Assembly: GCF_008831075.1 (NCBI RefSeq)
Contig: NZ_WBJX01000006.1
Span: 124,001-188,000 of the forward strand
Direction of reading: 5' to 3'
Source: Pseudoclavibacter terrae
Lineage (GTDB): Bacteria > Actinomycetota > Actinomycetes > Actinomycetales > Microbacteriaceae
Length of the DNA: 64,000 nt
Of the stretch, positions 44,822 through 54,528 are shown one piece after another; the stretch's first letter is position 1; the number at the start of each line of letters is the position of its first letter. The position numbers were made by a program, and so were the translations under genes. The notes under the pieces are model-generated. The model was given only the letters and a program-made list of their open reading frames with translations, had not been told where the DNA came from and did not search any database.

Positions 44822-44851
44822 AGCCCCTCAGAGGCGCATCCCTGAGGGGCT
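44822..44851 (-). terminator. Rho-independent terminator of pckG
   Basis: AGCCCCTCAG (44822-44831) pairs with CTGAGGGGCT (44842-44851), followed on the minus strand by TTTTCC. A second strong hairpin just before it (44887-44923, CCCCTCCGCGC with GCGCGGAGGGG) lies closer to the pckG stop. The two together isolate pckG from valS. Nothing else is seen in the 264-bp spacer. Confidence 0.8.
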
Positions 44852-44965
44852 CAGCTGCGAACACCGGGGTTCGAGCTGCCAGGAGTTGTGCGCCCCTCCG
44901 CGCCACGCGCGCGCGGAGGGGCACAGCTTGCGGCGAGTGGTCGGAGTCCCGCTCGCCGCCGTCGG

Positions 44966-46846
44966 TCAGGCCCGGATGGGGGCCTTGGTCTGGGTCGTGG
45001 TGGAGGCGGCGGCCGCGTCCAGTGCCGCGTGCACGGCGTCGAGCTCCGTGTAGAGCGTCGCGGGAACCTTCTCGCCGATGCTGTCGAAGTACTCGCGCGT
45101 CACGCCGACCTCCACGAGCCACGAGGCGGGGTCGACGGTGAAGATCTCGTCGAGGGCTGCAGGGTCGAAGCCGTCGAGGCCCGAGATGTCGATGTCGCTG
45201 GTCACGGGCAGCTGGCCGATGGGGCTCTCGATCGAGTCGGCGCGGTTCTCGAGCCGATCGATGATCCACTTCACGGCGCGCACGTTCTCGCCGAATCCTG
45301 GCCACAGGAACGTGCCGTCCTGGTCCTTGCGGAACCAGTTGACCTGGAAGATGCGCGGGGCCTTGTCGCCGAGGTCGGCGCCGGTCTTGAGCCAGTGCCC
45401 CCAGTAGTCGGCCATGTGGTACCCGGCGAAGGGTTGCATCGCGAACGGGTCGCGGCGCAGGATGCCGACGGGTCCTTCCGCCGCGGCGGTCTGCTCGCTC
45501 GCGAGCGTCGCGCCGAGGAAGCAGCCGTGCTTCCAGTCCTTCGACTCGAAGACGAGCGGCACGTTGCTCGCTCGGCGGCCGCCGAAGAGGATCGCATCCA
45601 CGGGGACGCCGTCCGGGGCCTCCCAGGCGGGGGAGAGGGTCGGGCACTGCGAGGCGCGAACCGTGAAGCGGGCGTTGGGATGCGCGGCCTTGGTCCCCGA
45701 TTCGGGAGTCCAGTCGTTGCCCTGCCAGTCGATGAGGTGCGCGGGCGCCTCATCTGTCATGCCCTCCCACCACACGTCACCGTCGTCGGTGAGCGCGACG
45801 TTCGTGAAGATGGTGTTCGTCGTGATGGTCTCCATCGCGACGGGGTTGGTGTCGTAGCCGGTGCCGGGGGCGACCCCGAAGAAGCCGAACTCGGGGTTGA
45901 TGGCGTTGAGGCGACCGTCGGCGGCCTTGCGCATCCACACGATGTCGTCGCCGAGCGTCTCGACCTTCCAGCCGTCGAGCTTGGGCTTCATCATCGCGAA
46001 GTTCGTCTTGCCCGTCGCCGACGGGAAGGCGCCCGTGAGCGTGTAGGTCTTGCCTTCCGGGCTCGTGACCTGGATGAGGAGCATGTGCTCGGCCATCCAG
46101 CCCTCGTCGTGTCCCATGGCCGAGGCGATGCGCAGCGCGAAGCACTTCTTGCCGAGGAGTGCGTTGCCGCCGTACCCGGAGCCGTACGAGATGATCTCGC
46201 GCGTCTCGGGGAAGTGGGTGATGTACTTCGACTCGTTGTGCGGCCAGGCCACGTCCGGGCGGCTCGCGCCGTCCTCGAACTCGAGCGGGAAGCCCACGGA
46301 GTGGAGCGCCTTGACCCAGTCGCGGCCGGGCGTCAGGTGCTCGAGGGCGCCGTCGCCGGAGCGCGTCATGAGCGCCATGGACAGCACGACGTATGGCGAG
46401 TCGGTGATCTCGACGCCGTACTGCGTGATGGCACCGCCGAGGGGGCCCATCGCGAACGGCACGACGTACATGGGGCGGCCACGCATGGACCCGTCGAAGA
46501 GGCCGCTGAGCTCGGCCTTCATCTCGGCAGGCGCGCGCCAGTTGTTCGTGGGCCCTGCATCTTCTTCCTTCTCCGAGCAGATGTAGGTGCGGCTCTCGAC
46601 ACGGGCGACATCGCCGGCGTCCGAGCGGGCGAGGTACGACCCAGGGCGGAGCTCTTCGTTGAGCTTGATGAGCGTGCCTGCGTCGACCATCTCAGCGGTG
46701 AGGGCGTCGATCTCGGCCTGCGATCCGTCGCACCAGACGATGCGGCTCGGCTTGGTCAGTGCCGCGATCTCCCGCACCCAGTCGTTGACTTCCGGGTTCG
46801 CTGCCCGCTGCGGGATGTCGAGGTGGTCGTGTGCGTGTTCAGTCAT
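44966..46846 (-). CDS. pckG: GTP-dependent phosphoenolpyruvate carboxykinase (626 aa)
   Basis: Makes PEP from oxaloacetate in gluconeogenesis. GTP-type features are the N-terminal [63 protein letters not shown] with WMAEHMLLI, the kinase-2-like region, [15 protein letters not shown], and [25 protein letters not shown]. The P-loop reads [10 protein letters not shown]278 stands where most GTP-PEPCKs have a conserved cysteine (SACGKTN). The ATG at 46846 ([13 protein letters not shown]) gives the usual N-terminus; earlier in-frame codons would run through the divergent promoter. It is divergent from a RamB-like acetate regulator. Confidence 0.95.
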   Translation of the reverse strand: MTEHAHDHLDIPQRAANPEVNDWVREIAALTKPSRIVWCDGSQAEIDALTAEMVDAGTLIKLNEELRPGSYLARSDAGDVARVESRTYICSEKEEDAGPTNNWRAPAEMKAELSGLFDGSMRGRPMYVVPFAMGPLGGAITQYGVEITDSPYVVLSMALMTRSGDGALEHLTPGRDWVKALHSVGFPLEFEDGASRPDVAWPHNESKYITHFPETREIISYGSGYGGNALLGKKCFALRIASAMGHDEGWMAEHMLLIQVTSPEGKTYTLTGAFPSATGKTNFAMMKPKLDGWKVETLGDDIVWMRKAADGRLNAINPEFGFFGVAPGTGYDTNPVAMETITTNTIFTNVALTDDGDVWWEGMTDEAPAHLIDWQGNDWTPESGTKAAHPNARFTVRASQCPTLSPAWEAPDGVPVDAILFGGRRASNVPLVFESKDWKHGCFLGATLASEQTAAAEGPVGILRRDPFAMQPFAGYHMADYWGHWLKTGADLGDKAPRIFQVNWFRKDQDGTFLWPGFGENVRAVKWIIDRLENRADSIESPIGQLPVTSDIDISGLDGFDPAALDEIFTVDPASWLVEVGVTREYFDSIGEKVPATLYTELDAVHAALDAAAASTTTQTKAPIRA

Positions 46847-46965
46847 TTCGAAGCTGCTTTCACTGTTCTGCATGCCGGCGTTCTCCGGCCAGCATGCGTA
46901 CATGGCGTCGTACCCCCAGTGTTGACCTGCTGGGGTTGCCCCGGGATGGAGATTGGCCGAGAAAA

Positions 46966-46977
46966 ATGGCAAAATTT
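46966..46977. promoter_or_regulatory. RamB-like binding-site candidate between pckG and its regulator
   Basis: On the minus strand AAATTTTGCCAT resembles the corynebacterial RamB site AAAGTTTGCAAA (recalled) with a few mismatches. It lies in an AT-rich patch (GAAAAATGGCAAAATTTCAC) of the 165-bp divergent spacer, 35-45 bp upstream of the regulator start and 120 bp from pckG. That patch is likely also the regulator's promoter. Confidence 0.4.
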
Positions 46978-47011
46978 CACACATCAGCAATTCAGATGCC
47001 CGGAGGCACCC

Positions 47012-48529
47012 ATGAGCGGACTCGGTCCTTTCCCCGCTGCGCAAAAATCGTCAGCAACCAAAGGGAAAGGTGGCGCCGTGGACTCCCTCCTGCTCGGGCG
47101 GCGCATCCGCTACTACCGCAAGGAGCGCTCGCTCACGCTCGAGGCCCTCGGCGAGAAGACCGGCCTGCTCGCGAGCCAGCTGTCGCTCATCGAGAACGGC
47201 AAGCGCGAGCCGAAGCTCTCCGTGCTGCAGCAGCTCGCCGACGCCTTCGACGTCGAACTCAGCGAGATGCTCGCCAACACGCCACCCGACGACCGCTCAC
47301 GCCTCGAGATCGAGGTCGAGCGGGCACAGAGCTCGTCCGTCTACCGGGAACTCGGTCTGCCGCGCATCCCCTCGACGAAATCGCTCTCCGACGAGGTGCT
47401 CCGCGCGCTCGCGGGCATGCACAGCGAGATCGTTCGCCGCCAGACCGAGGCGAGCGCGACCCCGGAGGAGGCTCGCCGGGCCAACACCGAGCTGCGCCTC
47501 GCGATGCGGGCGCACGACAACTACATGCCGGACCTCGACAAGCTCGCCGACGAGCTGCTGAGCCGCGTCGACCACACCCGCGGCGCCCTCATGCACCACT
47601 CCGTGGGCAAGATGGCCGACCACCTGGGCTTCCAGCTCATCTACGTCAACGACCTCCCACGGTCGACGCGCTCCATCACCGACCTCGAGAACGGGCGCAT
47701 CTACCTGCCGCCCGCCTCCATCCCAGGTGGCCACGGGCTGCGAGCCATGGCGCTGCAGGCCATGGCACACCGCGTGCTCGGGCACCGGCGTCCCGAGGAC
47801 TACGCCGACTTCCTGCGCCAACGCCTCGAGATCAACTACTTCGCGGCGGCCTGCCTCATGCCGGAGGCGCGCTCCGTCGCGTTCCTCCGCGACGCGAAGG
47901 AGCGCCGCGACATGGCCGTCGAGGACTTCCGGGATGCGTTCGGCGTGACCCACGAGGCCGCAGCGCTGCGCATGACGAACCTGCTCACCTCGCACCTCGA
48001 CATCAAGCTGCACTTCCTGCGCGTCGACGACAAGGGCTCCATCTCGAAGGCCTACGAGAACGATGGGCTGCCGCTGCCGCAGGACGTCACCGGTTCGGTC
48101 GAGGGCCAGTTCGTGTGCCGCAAGTTCTCGGCGGTCAGCTCCCTCGCCCGCACGAACCGCACAACGGAGACCTACCAGTACACGGACACCCCGGCCGGCA
48201 CCTTCTGGTGCTCGACGCAGACCGGGCACGCCGACGCCGGCGAGTTCTCCATCACGATCGGGGTGCCGTTCGACGAAGCCCGCTGGTTCCGCGGACGCGA
48301 CACGAAGCAGCGCGCATCCTCGACCTGCCCGGACGGCGCGTGCTGCCGGACGCCGAGCAGCGACCTGAGCGAGCGGTGGGCGGCGAAGGCCTGGCCGAGC
48401 GCCCGCGTGCACGCGCACGTCTTCTCGCCGCTCCCGACCGGCGACTTCCCGGGGGTCGACCAGCGCGAGGTGTTCGAGTTCCTCGAGCGCCATGACATCG
48501 ACGCCGACCGGGCCACCGCAGACGCCTAG
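47012..48529 (+). CDS. ramB: RamB/ScfR-type transcriptional regulator (505 aa)
   Basis: An XRE helix-turn-helix (about 30-85: [54 protein letters not shown]), a central IrrE/ImmA-like domain whose zinc motif is degenerate ([14 protein letters not shown]), and a C-terminal DUF2083 domain with a cysteine cluster (STCPDGACC). This architecture is that of RamB, the repressor of acetate and glyoxylate genes in corynebacteria, and of short-chain acyl-CoA-sensing ScfR proteins. A GGAGG ribosome-binding site precedes the ATG. Being divergent from pckG suggests it coordinates gluconeogenesis with acetate or propionate use, and probably autoregulates. Confidence 0.85.
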   Translation: MSGLGPFPAAQKSSATKGKGGAVDSLLLGRRIRYYRKERSLTLEALGEKTGLLASQLSLIENGKREPKLSVLQQLADAFDVELSEMLANTPPDDRSRLEIEVERAQSSSVYRELGLPRIPSTKSLSDEVLRALAGMHSEIVRRQTEASATPEEARRANTELRLAMRAHDNYMPDLDKLADELLSRVDHTRGALMHHSVGKMADHLGFQLIYVNDLPRSTRSITDLENGRIYLPPASIPGGHGLRAMALQAMAHRVLGHRRPEDYADFLRQRLEINYFAAACLMPEARSVAFLRDAKERRDMAVEDFRDAFGVTHEAAALRMTNLLTSHLDIKLHFLRVDDKGSISKAYENDGLPLPQDVTGSVEGQFVCRKFSAVSSLARTNRTTETYQYTDTPAGTFWCSTQTGHADAGEFSITIGVPFDEARWFRGRDTKQRASSTCPDGACCRTPSSDLSERWAAKAWPSARVHAHVFSPLPTGDFPGVDQREVFEFLERHDIDADRATADA

Positions 48530-48545
48530 AGGCGACCCAGGTGAC

Positions 48546-49067
48546 CTAGGCGGGCACGACCTCGCCCGTGCGCGCATCCCGCAGCTCCACCTGCGTGAGC
48601 CTGCCCGCATCCACCCTCGCGGTCAGGTAGGTCACCCGCGGCTGGCGGCGCCGGTCGGTGGGGGAGCCCGGGTTGAGCAGGCGAAGACCGTTCGGGGTGA
48701 CCGTGTCCCACGGGATGTGGCTGTGGCCGAAGACCAGCACGTCAGCGTTGGGGAAGACCGTGTCCATGCGGCGCTCGCGGCCCGCCTTCTGCCCGGTCTC
48801 GTGCGTCATCGCGAACCGGACGCCGTCGAGCTCGACCTGCGCGACTTCGGGGAGGCGCTCCCTGAGGTCCCGCCCATCGTTGTTGCCCCAGACGCCGACG
48901 ACCCGGGGTGCCCGGGCTTCGAGCTCGTCGAGCGTCGCGAGGTCGACCCAGTCGCCCGCGTGGAAGACGACATCCGCCCCCTCGATCGCCGTCCACAGTG
49001 CGTCGGGAAGGATCTTGGCGCGCTTCGGCAGGTGGGTGTCGGCGATGAGCACGAGGTCGAGGGGCAT
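48546..49067 (-). CDS. YfcE/MJ0936-type metallophosphoesterase (173 aa)
   Basis: A calcineurin-like phosphodiesterase. Metal ligands are visible: D10 and H12 (LIADTH), D39 (FHAGDWVD), N63 (WGNND), H89 (MTHETG) and the GHSH motif (114-117). It ends NPGSPTDRR. Members hydrolyse phosphodiesters such as cyclic nucleotides in vitro; physiological substrates are mostly unknown. ATG 49067 has GGGAG upstream. It is divergent from the envelope-sensing operon. Confidence 0.88.
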   Translation of the reverse strand: MPLDLVLIADTHLPKRAKILPDALWTAIEGADVVFHAGDWVDLATLDELEARAPRVVGVWGNNDGRDLRERLPEVAQVELDGVRFAMTHETGQKAGRERRMDTVFPNADVLVFGHSHIPWDTVTPNGLRLLNPGSPTDRRRQPRVTYLTARVDAGRLTQVELRDARTGEVVPA

Positions 49068-49106
49068 GAGCTCATGCTCCCAGCTGAAGCAGGACGCGCG
49101 CTTCCT

Positions 49107-49120
49107 GGGGGAAAACCCCC
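49107..49120. promoter_or_regulatory. perfect palindrome GGGGGAAAACCCCC upstream of the sensor-kinase operon
   Basis: Five G, four A and five C form a self-complementary sequence apart from the loop. It lies 60 bp before the kinase ATG and 40 bp before the divergent phosphoesterase ATG. It could be an operator for the coupled response regulator or a small hairpin; no factor can be assigned. Confidence 0.35.
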
Positions 49121-49179
49121 GCTGAGGTGTGAGGGATGCTCCGTGTTGCCGCGCGACGCGCGACCATAGCGTTGTGGAC

Positions 49180-50409
49180 ATGAAGAACAACGTCAAGCAG
49201 CTGAGTCTCACCTCGCTGCACCTCGCCGCCGGTGGCGTCATCGCGCCGCTCCTGCTCTCACTCCTGTTCGGCCTCCTCGGCCTCGGCGTCGGACTCCTCT
49301 TCGTGCTGGGCGTCGGCGTCATCGTTCTCGCGGGCCTCGCGTTCGCGTTCCGTGGCGTCTCGGCCTTCGAGCGTCGCCGCGTCGCCGCCCTCTACGACCG
49401 TCCGCTCGACGACTCCGGGATGCGCCGCTCGCGTCGCCGCGACGGCTGGCGGTTCGTGCTCACCCCGCTGGTCCAGTTCGCGGACGGGGCCAACTGGAAG
49501 GCCATGCTGCACCTCGTGATCGTCGCCGTCCTCGGCACGCTGACTCTCGGGTCGCTGCAGCTCGGCGTCTCGGGCGTCTTCGCGCTCTTCTCCCCGCTGC
49601 AGAACCGGGAGACGCTGAGCGTGTGGGGCATGGACTTCGCCGTCACGCCGTTCGTGGGGGTCCTCATCGGCATCGGGATGCTGCTCGTCGCCGTCGCCCT
49701 CATCGTCGCGTTCGCCTACGTGCAGCGCGCCGCATCCATCAGCCTCCTCTCCCGCGATCGGGAGCAGCAGCTGGAGGAGGAGGTGCGCGACGCCGGTCGC
49801 CGCCGCACGGTTGCTGTTCGTGGCGCCGCCACGGAGCGCGACCGCATCGAGCGCGACCTGCACGACAGCGTGCAGCCTCGCCTCGTCTCGATCGGCATGA
49901 CGCTCGGCATGGCCAAGACGAAGCTCGACTCCGACCCCTCCCGCGCGGCGGAGCTCATCGACGAGGCGCACGCCTCCACGAAGGAGGCCGTGACGGAGCT
50001 GCGCCAGCTGGCCCGCGGCTTCCAGCCGGCTGTGCTCACCGACCGTGGGCTCGACGCGGCGCTCTCTGGCCTCGCAGCGCGCTCCCACATCCCGGTCGTG
50101 CTCGACGCGCAGCTGCCTGGGCGTTGCTCGAAGGATGCGGAGGCCGCCGTGTACTTCGCCGTCGCCGAATCGCTCGGCAACGCGGCGAAGCACTCGGGTG
50201 CTTCGGAGATCTCGGTGCAGGTCCGCATGCGCGGCTCGATGCTGTGGGCTCGCATCCAGGACGACGGACGGGGCGGCGCGCGGCTCATCCCCGGTGGCGG
50301 GCTCGACGGCGTGACCGACCGCATCGAGGCGGCAGGCGGCGGGATCACGATCTCCAGCCCACCGGAAGGACCGACGACGATCGAGGTGAGCGTGCCATGC
50401 GGATCCTGA
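49180..50409 (+). CDS. NarL-type sensor histidine kinase, LiaS-like (409 aa)
   Basis: Four membrane helices in two pairs (about 15-55 and 110-180) replace a large external sensor, as in kinases that detect damage within the membrane. The HisKA_3 phospho-acceptor is H228 in ERDRIERDLHDSVQPRLVSIG, followed by a HATPase with ESLGNAAKHSGAS and DDGRGGARLIPGGGLDGVTDRIEAAGG. It overlaps the response-regulator gene by 13 bases. Together with the downstream DUF4097 protein the operon resembles LiaSR-type cell-envelope stress systems. Confidence 0.88.
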   Translation: MKNNVKQLSLTSLHLAAGGVIAPLLLSLLFGLLGLGVGLLFVLGVGVIVLAGLAFAFRGVSAFERRRVAALYDRPLDDSGMRRSRRRDGWRFVLTPLVQFADGANWKAMLHLVIVAVLGTLTLGSLQLGVSGVFALFSPLQNRETLSVWGMDFAVTPFVGVLIGIGMLLVAVALIVAFAYVQRAASISLLSRDREQQLEEEVRDAGRRRTVAVRGAATERDRIERDLHDSVQPRLVSIGMTLGMAKTKLDSDPSRAAELIDEAHASTKEAVTELRQLARGFQPAVLTDRGLDAALSGLAARSHIPVVLDAQLPGRCSKDAEAAVYFAVAESLGNAAKHSGASEISVQVRMRGSMLWARIQDDGRGGARLIPGGGLDGVTDRIEAAGGGITISSPPEGPTTIEVSVPCGS

Positions 50410-51125
50410 TCTGCGAAGACTCCGCGCTCCTGCGGGAGGGCATCGCCCGCCTGCTCGAGGACGCCGGTCACACGATGGTCGGCATCCTGGCCGACGACGG
50501 ACGCCTCGATCGGCTCGTCGCCGACACGAACCCCGATCTTGTGATCCTCGATGTCCGCCTCCCGCCCGGCTTCACCGACGAGGGCATCCGCGCGGCGCTT
50601 CGGCTTCGCGCCACCGACCCAGGCCTGGCCGTCCTGGTGCTCTCGCAGTACGTCGAGGAGCGCTACGCCTCTGAGCTCATCTCGAGCTCGCGCGGCGGGC
50701 TCGGCTACCTCCTGAAGGACCGGGTCGCCGACGTCGAGCAGTTCCTCGCCGGCGTGGACAACGTCGCGGCTGGCGGCACGGTGCTCGACTCGGAGGTCGT
50801 CGCGCAGCTGCTCGCCAGAAAGACGAGGGATGCGCGCTTCGAGCGGCTCACGCCGCGCGAGTCGGAAGTGCTGGGGCTCATGGCAGAGGGCCGTTCCAAT
50901 CACGCGATCGCCGAGGCGCTCCACGTGAGCGCCGGGAGCGTCGAGAAGCACATCTCGGCGGTCTTCCAGAAGCTCGAGCTCGACCAGGGCGACGGCGGGA
51001 ACCGGCGCGTGCTGGCCGTCCTCGCGCACCTTGACGGGCAGGGGCACACGCCCCGTCCGACCCCACAGACACCCCTCGATGGACAGGGCCACGTGGCCCG
51101 ATTCCCGAACGGAGAACTCCGATGA
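50397..51125 (+). CDS. LuxR/NarL-family response regulator, LiaR-like (242 aa)
   Basis: Receiver domain with D8 and phospho-acceptor D52 (LVILDVRLPP), the effector Lys in YLLKDRVADVEQF, and a C-terminal LuxR helix-turn-helix (LTPRESEVLGLMAEGRSNHAIAEALHVSAGSVEKHISAVFQKLEL). The tail beyond the HTH (about 30 residues, rich in Thr/Pro/Gln) is unusual. The ATG overlaps the kinase gene and the stop overlaps the DUF4097 gene. Confidence 0.9.
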   Translation: MRILICEDSALLREGIARLLEDAGHTMVGILADDGRLDRLVADTNPDLVILDVRLPPGFTDEGIRAALRLRATDPGLAVLVLSQYVEERYASELISSSRGGLGYLLKDRVADVEQFLAGVDNVAAGGTVLDSEVVAQLLARKTRDARFERLTPRESEVLGLMAEGRSNHAIAEALHVSAGSVEKHISAVFQKLELDQGDGGNRRVLAVLAHLDGQGHTPRPTPQTPLDGQGHVARFPNGELR

Positions 51126-51955
51126 CCACGCCAACTCTCGAACCGGACACGCGCCCAGACGCCTCGGGCGACAGCACAAAGCGCTTCGGCTGGATCACGA
51201 TCACCGTCGCCATCGTGGGCGGGATGGTGGTCGCGGGCACGCTGACGAGCGCCGTCTTCGGCAACCTCCGTGATGTCATGCGCGACGAGACGACCATCAC
51301 GGAATCGGTCGCGGGCGTGTCCTCGCTGCGCGTCGACGTCGACTCGGTTGGCATCGAGATCGAGTTCGGCGACGTCTCCGAGGCGCAGCTCGCGGTGGAG
51401 ACGAAGGGCTTCAAGCAGGCCGGTGACTGGCAGCTCACGACCGAGGGCGGGGAGCTCGCCGTCGAGCGGGCGGGTGGCCGCAGCGGCGGCCCCTTCGGCG
51501 ACGAAGAGCTCTCGCTGACGCTGCCGAGGACGTTGGCGGGGGAGGACCTGGATGCCCAGATCACCGTCAGCTCCGGTGCCGCGAGCCTCGAGGGTGACTT
51601 CGGCGACCTCGTCATCGAGACGAACTCGGGCGCGAGCAACTTCGAAGGCTCCGCCGCGAACCTCACCGTGAGCACCGGGTCCGGTGCCTCGAACATCGAG
51701 GCGGAGGTCTCCGGGGACGTGGTGCTTTCCGCCAACTCGGGTGCTCTCAACGCCGTCTTCACCGGATCCGCGCCGAAGGGCACTGACATCTCGCTCGAAT
51801 CGGGCTTCGGCAGCGTCGCGCTGCCCGACGGTGCCTACACGGTCGAGTCGAACCTCAGCGAGTCGGGGGCGGCGAACGTCAACGTCCGCCAGTCAGACGA
51901 TGCAGAGAGCACGCTGTCCGTCTCGGTCGGTTCCGGTTTCCTGACCGTCGAGTAG
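51122..51955 (+). CDS. DUF4097-type membrane-anchored beta-helix protein (277 aa)
   Basis: A cytoplasmic N-terminus (1-22) and one membrane helix (about 23-45, FGWITITVAIVGGMVVAGTLTSAVF) are followed by an exported right-handed beta-helix-like domain. Its repeating G-D-L-x-I-E-T-x-S-G-A-S pattern (SGAASLEGDFGDLVIETNSGASNFEGSAANLTVSTGSGASNIEAEVSG) marks DUF4097/LiaG-like proteins. It is translationally coupled to the response regulator (ATGA), so it is probably part of the regulon's output or a sensory partner. Confidence 0.8.
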   Translation: MTTPTLEPDTRPDASGDSTKRFGWITITVAIVGGMVVAGTLTSAVFGNLRDVMRDETTITESVAGVSSLRVDVDSVGIEIEFGDVSEAQLAVETKGFKQAGDWQLTTEGGELAVERAGGRSGGPFGDEELSLTLPRTLAGEDLDAQITVSSGAASLEGDFGDLVIETNSGASNFEGSAANLTVSTGSGASNIEAEVSGDVVLSANSGALNAVFTGSAPKGTDISLESGFGSVALPDGAYTVESNLSESGAANVNVRQSDDAESTLSVSVGSGFLTVE

Positions 51956-51997
51956 GTCTCCGCGGCGCCCCGCCACTCCCCGGGCACCCGGCTCAGC

Positions 51998-53647
51998 TCA
52001 GCGCACCTCGAGGCTCCTCTGGGCCTCGAGGAGGGCGCGGCTGGCCGGGTGCTTCGGCGCGGCGAAGAGCTCGGCGACGGGCGCGGTCTCGACGAGCTCG
52101 CCCTCGCTCATGACCGCGACGCGATCGGAGAGCTGCGCCACGACCGCGAGGTCGTGCGAGATGAAGAGGCAGGCGAGGCCGAGGTCGTCGACGAGCCGTT
52201 GGATGAGCGCGAGCACCTGCGCCTGCACCGTCACGTCGAGCGACGACACCGGTTCGTCGCACAGCAGCACGTCCGGTTCGGGGGCGAGAGCCCGCGCGAT
52301 GGCCACTCGCTGCCGCTGCCCGCCGCTCAGGTGGAGCGGGCGAAGTCCCGCGATCGAGGCGTCGAGCCCGACCTGCTCGAGCGCGGCCTCGATGGCCGCC
52401 CGGTTCGTGCGCACCGATCTCGACCTGCCCGCGGTGATCGCATCCGCGAGGATCTCGCCCACCGTGCGCCGCGGGTCGAAGCTCGACAGCGCATCCTGCG
52501 GCACGTAGCCGAGTCGCGGCCGACGCGGCCTGCGACGGCGCTCCGGCGCCGGGTTCCAGGGCTCGCCGAGGAAGGTGACCGACCCCGAGTCCGGCTGTTC
52601 AAGGCCGAGCGCGATGCGGGCGAGCGTCGACTTGCCTGAGCCGGAGCTGCCGACGATGCCGAGCGTCTCCCCGCGGCCGAGGAAGAACGAGGCCCCGCGC
52701 ACGGCGTGCACCGGCGGGGCCCCGAGGGTGCGGAAGGTTCTGGACACGGCCCGCACGTCGAGGAGCGGCCGAGCGGCCCCGGCTGCAGAGGCGGCAGACG
52801 CGTGGCCGGAGGAGTCGACGGTTGGCTTCGGCTGCGCTGCCAGGAGGGTGCGGGTGATGCGGTGCTGGGGCGCGTGGAAGAGCTGCGCGGTCGGCGCCGT
52901 CTCGACGACGAGGCCCTCGCTCATGACGGCGACCCGGTCGGCGAGGCGCTGCACGACGCCGAGGTCGTGCGTGATGAAGAGCATCGTCATGCCGTCTGCC
53001 TTGAGCGCGTTGAACAGCCCGATGAGCTGCGCCTGCACCGCCTGATCGACCGAGCTCGTCGGCTCATCGGCGATGAGCAGCGCCGGGTCTCCGGCGAGGG
53101 CGGCCGCGATCAGCACGCGCTGTCGCTGGCCGCCGGAGAGCTGCCCGCTCCGGCGTCGGGTGACCGACGCGGGCTCCTCGATGCCGACGCGGTCGAGGAG
53201 CTCGAGCACGCGCTGCCGCCGCGCCCCTCGCCCCAGGTCGGTGTGCAGCCGCAGCGCGTCGTCGACCTCCCGCCAGACCGGGCGGAGCGGGTCGAGCGCG
53301 ACCAGCGCATCCTGGTGGACAAGTCCGATGCGGCCCCCGCGGATGGATCGCCACGCCCCGTCGGAAGTCCTCGCCGGCAGCTCTTCGCCGTCGAGTCGCA
53401 GGGCTCCGGCCTGCACGCGAGCGCCGTCCCCGCTCAGCCCCAGCAGGGAACGCGCCGTCACGGACTTCCCGGAGCCTGACTCGCCGACCAGCGCCAGGCA
53501 CTCGCCACGCCGCACCTCGAACGAGACCCCGCGGACGGCCTCGAAGTCGCCGAACGAGACGCGCAGCTCGCTCGCCTCGACGACGAGCCCCGCATCCCGC
53601 GCACCCGCGGCGTTCACGTCGCCCTCACTGGGGTCGCGCTCGCTCAC
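51998..53647 (-). CDS. fused dual ATP-binding subunit of an oligopeptide-type ABC importer (549 aa)
   Basis: Two complete DppD/DppF-type ATPases in one chain. NBD1: GESGSGKS, LSGGQRQRVLIAAALAG, LLIADEPTSSVD, THD. NBD2 (from about residue 290): GSSGSGKS, LSGGQRQRVAIARALAP, LLCDEPVSSLD, SHD. A 20-residue Ala/Ser linker (SSGHASAASAAGAARP) joins them. Its GTG start overlaps the permease stop by four bases. The fusion supplies both ATPases of the heterodimer. It is the last gene of the importer operon. Confidence 0.92.
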   Translation of the reverse strand: MSERDPSEGDVNAAGARDAGLVVEASELRVSFGDFEAVRGVSFEVRRGECLALVGESGSGKSVTARSLLGLSGDGARVQAGALRLDGEELPARTSDGAWRSIRGGRIGLVHQDALVALDPLRPVWREVDDALRLHTDLGRGARRQRVLELLDRVGIEEPASVTRRRSGQLSGGQRQRVLIAAALAGDPALLIADEPTSSVDQAVQAQLIGLFNALKADGMTMLFITHDLGVVQRLADRVAVMSEGLVVETAPTAQLFHAPQHRITRTLLAAQPKPTVDSSGHASAASAAGAARPLLDVRAVSRTFRTLGAPPVHAVRGASFFLGRGETLGIVGSSGSGKSTLARIALGLEQPDSGSVTFLGEPWNPAPERRRRPRRPRLGYVPQDALSSFDPRRTVGEILADAITAGRSRSVRTNRAAIEAALEQVGLDASIAGLRPLHLSGGQRQRVAIARALAPEPDVLLCDEPVSSLDVTVQAQVLALIQRLVDDLGLACLFISHDLAVVAQLSDRVAVMSEGELVETAPVAELFAAPKHPASRALLEAQRSLEVR

Positions 53648-54528
53648 GACGCCTGCCTTGTGCGCTGCTGCATGATGCGGCCGAGCATCGTCGCCGTGAC
53701 GGCGGCGCCGACGATCGCGGTGCCGGGGAAGATCGTGAGCCACCAGCTGCCCGTGGGCAGGTAGAGGCGCCCAGCCGAGAGCATCGAACCCCATTCCGGG
53801 CTGGGCGGGGGTTCGCCGAGGCCCAGGTAGCTGAGGGCCGCCGCCCAGACGATCGCCTGCCCGAGCCCGAGGGTCGCGAGTGAGAAGAGCGGCCACGCGA
53901 CGTTCGGCAGAAGCGTGCGCGTGAACGTGTGCCAGCGCGAGCGGCCGAGCACGAGGTCGGCCTCGACGTAGGCGCTCGCGCGCACCCGGAGCACCTGCGA
54001 GCGGATGAGCCTCGCGTACCCGGGTGCCGTCGAGAGGCCGACGGCGATCGTCGTCGTCACCACCCCGGGGCCCGCCAGCACGATGAGCAGGAGGGCGAGG
54101 AGGATGCCGGGGAACGCGAAGAACACCTCGACGATGCGGGTCGTGCCGAAGTCGAGCCATGTTGGCCCGAGGCCGGCCGCGAGCCCGAAGACGGCTCCGA
54201 GCGCGAGGCCGATGGCGGTCGCGAGCGCGCCGATCGTCAGCGAGGATGCCGCGCCGTGCACCACCCGCGTGTAGACGCCGCGCCCCGACTCGTCGGTGCC
54301 GAACGGATGCTCGGGGCTCGGCGGCGAGAACGCGTCGGCCGGGTTCACGGCGAGCGGGTTGCCTGGCGCGAGGAGCTGGGGGAGGAGGGCGGCGATGACG
54401 TAGAGCGCCGCGAGCCCGAGCCACACCGCGAGCCACACGCCCCGCCGAGAGCCCGAGCGGGTGCGCCCGGAGCGGCGCGCGCCTGAACCGGCGCGCGCGT
54501 CCCGGACCGCAGCAGCCTCGAGACTCAT
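53644..54528 (-). CDS. ABC importer permease, DppC/OppC-type (294 aa)
   Basis: About six membrane helices with the HPFGTDESGRGVYTRVVHGA segment typical of DppC proteins and the ATPase-contacting EAA loop (SAYVEADLVLGRSRWHTFTRTLLPNVAWPL). The N-terminus carries a basic stretch of about 28 residues. Start and stop both overlap neighbours by four bases. Confidence 0.9.
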   Translation of the reverse strand: MSLEAAAVRDARAGSGARRSGRTRSGSRRGVWLAVWLGLAALYVIAALLPQLLAPGNPLAVNPADAFSPPSPEHPFGTDESGRGVYTRVVHGAASSLTIGALATAIGLALGAVFGLAAGLGPTWLDFGTTRIVEVFFAFPGILLALLLIVLAGPGVVTTTIAVGLSTAPGYARLIRSQVLRVRASAYVEADLVLGRSRWHTFTRTLLPNVAWPLFSLATLGLGQAIVWAAALSYLGLGEPPPSPEWGSMLSAGRLYLPTGSWWLTIFPGTAIVGAAVTATMLGRIMQQRTRQAS

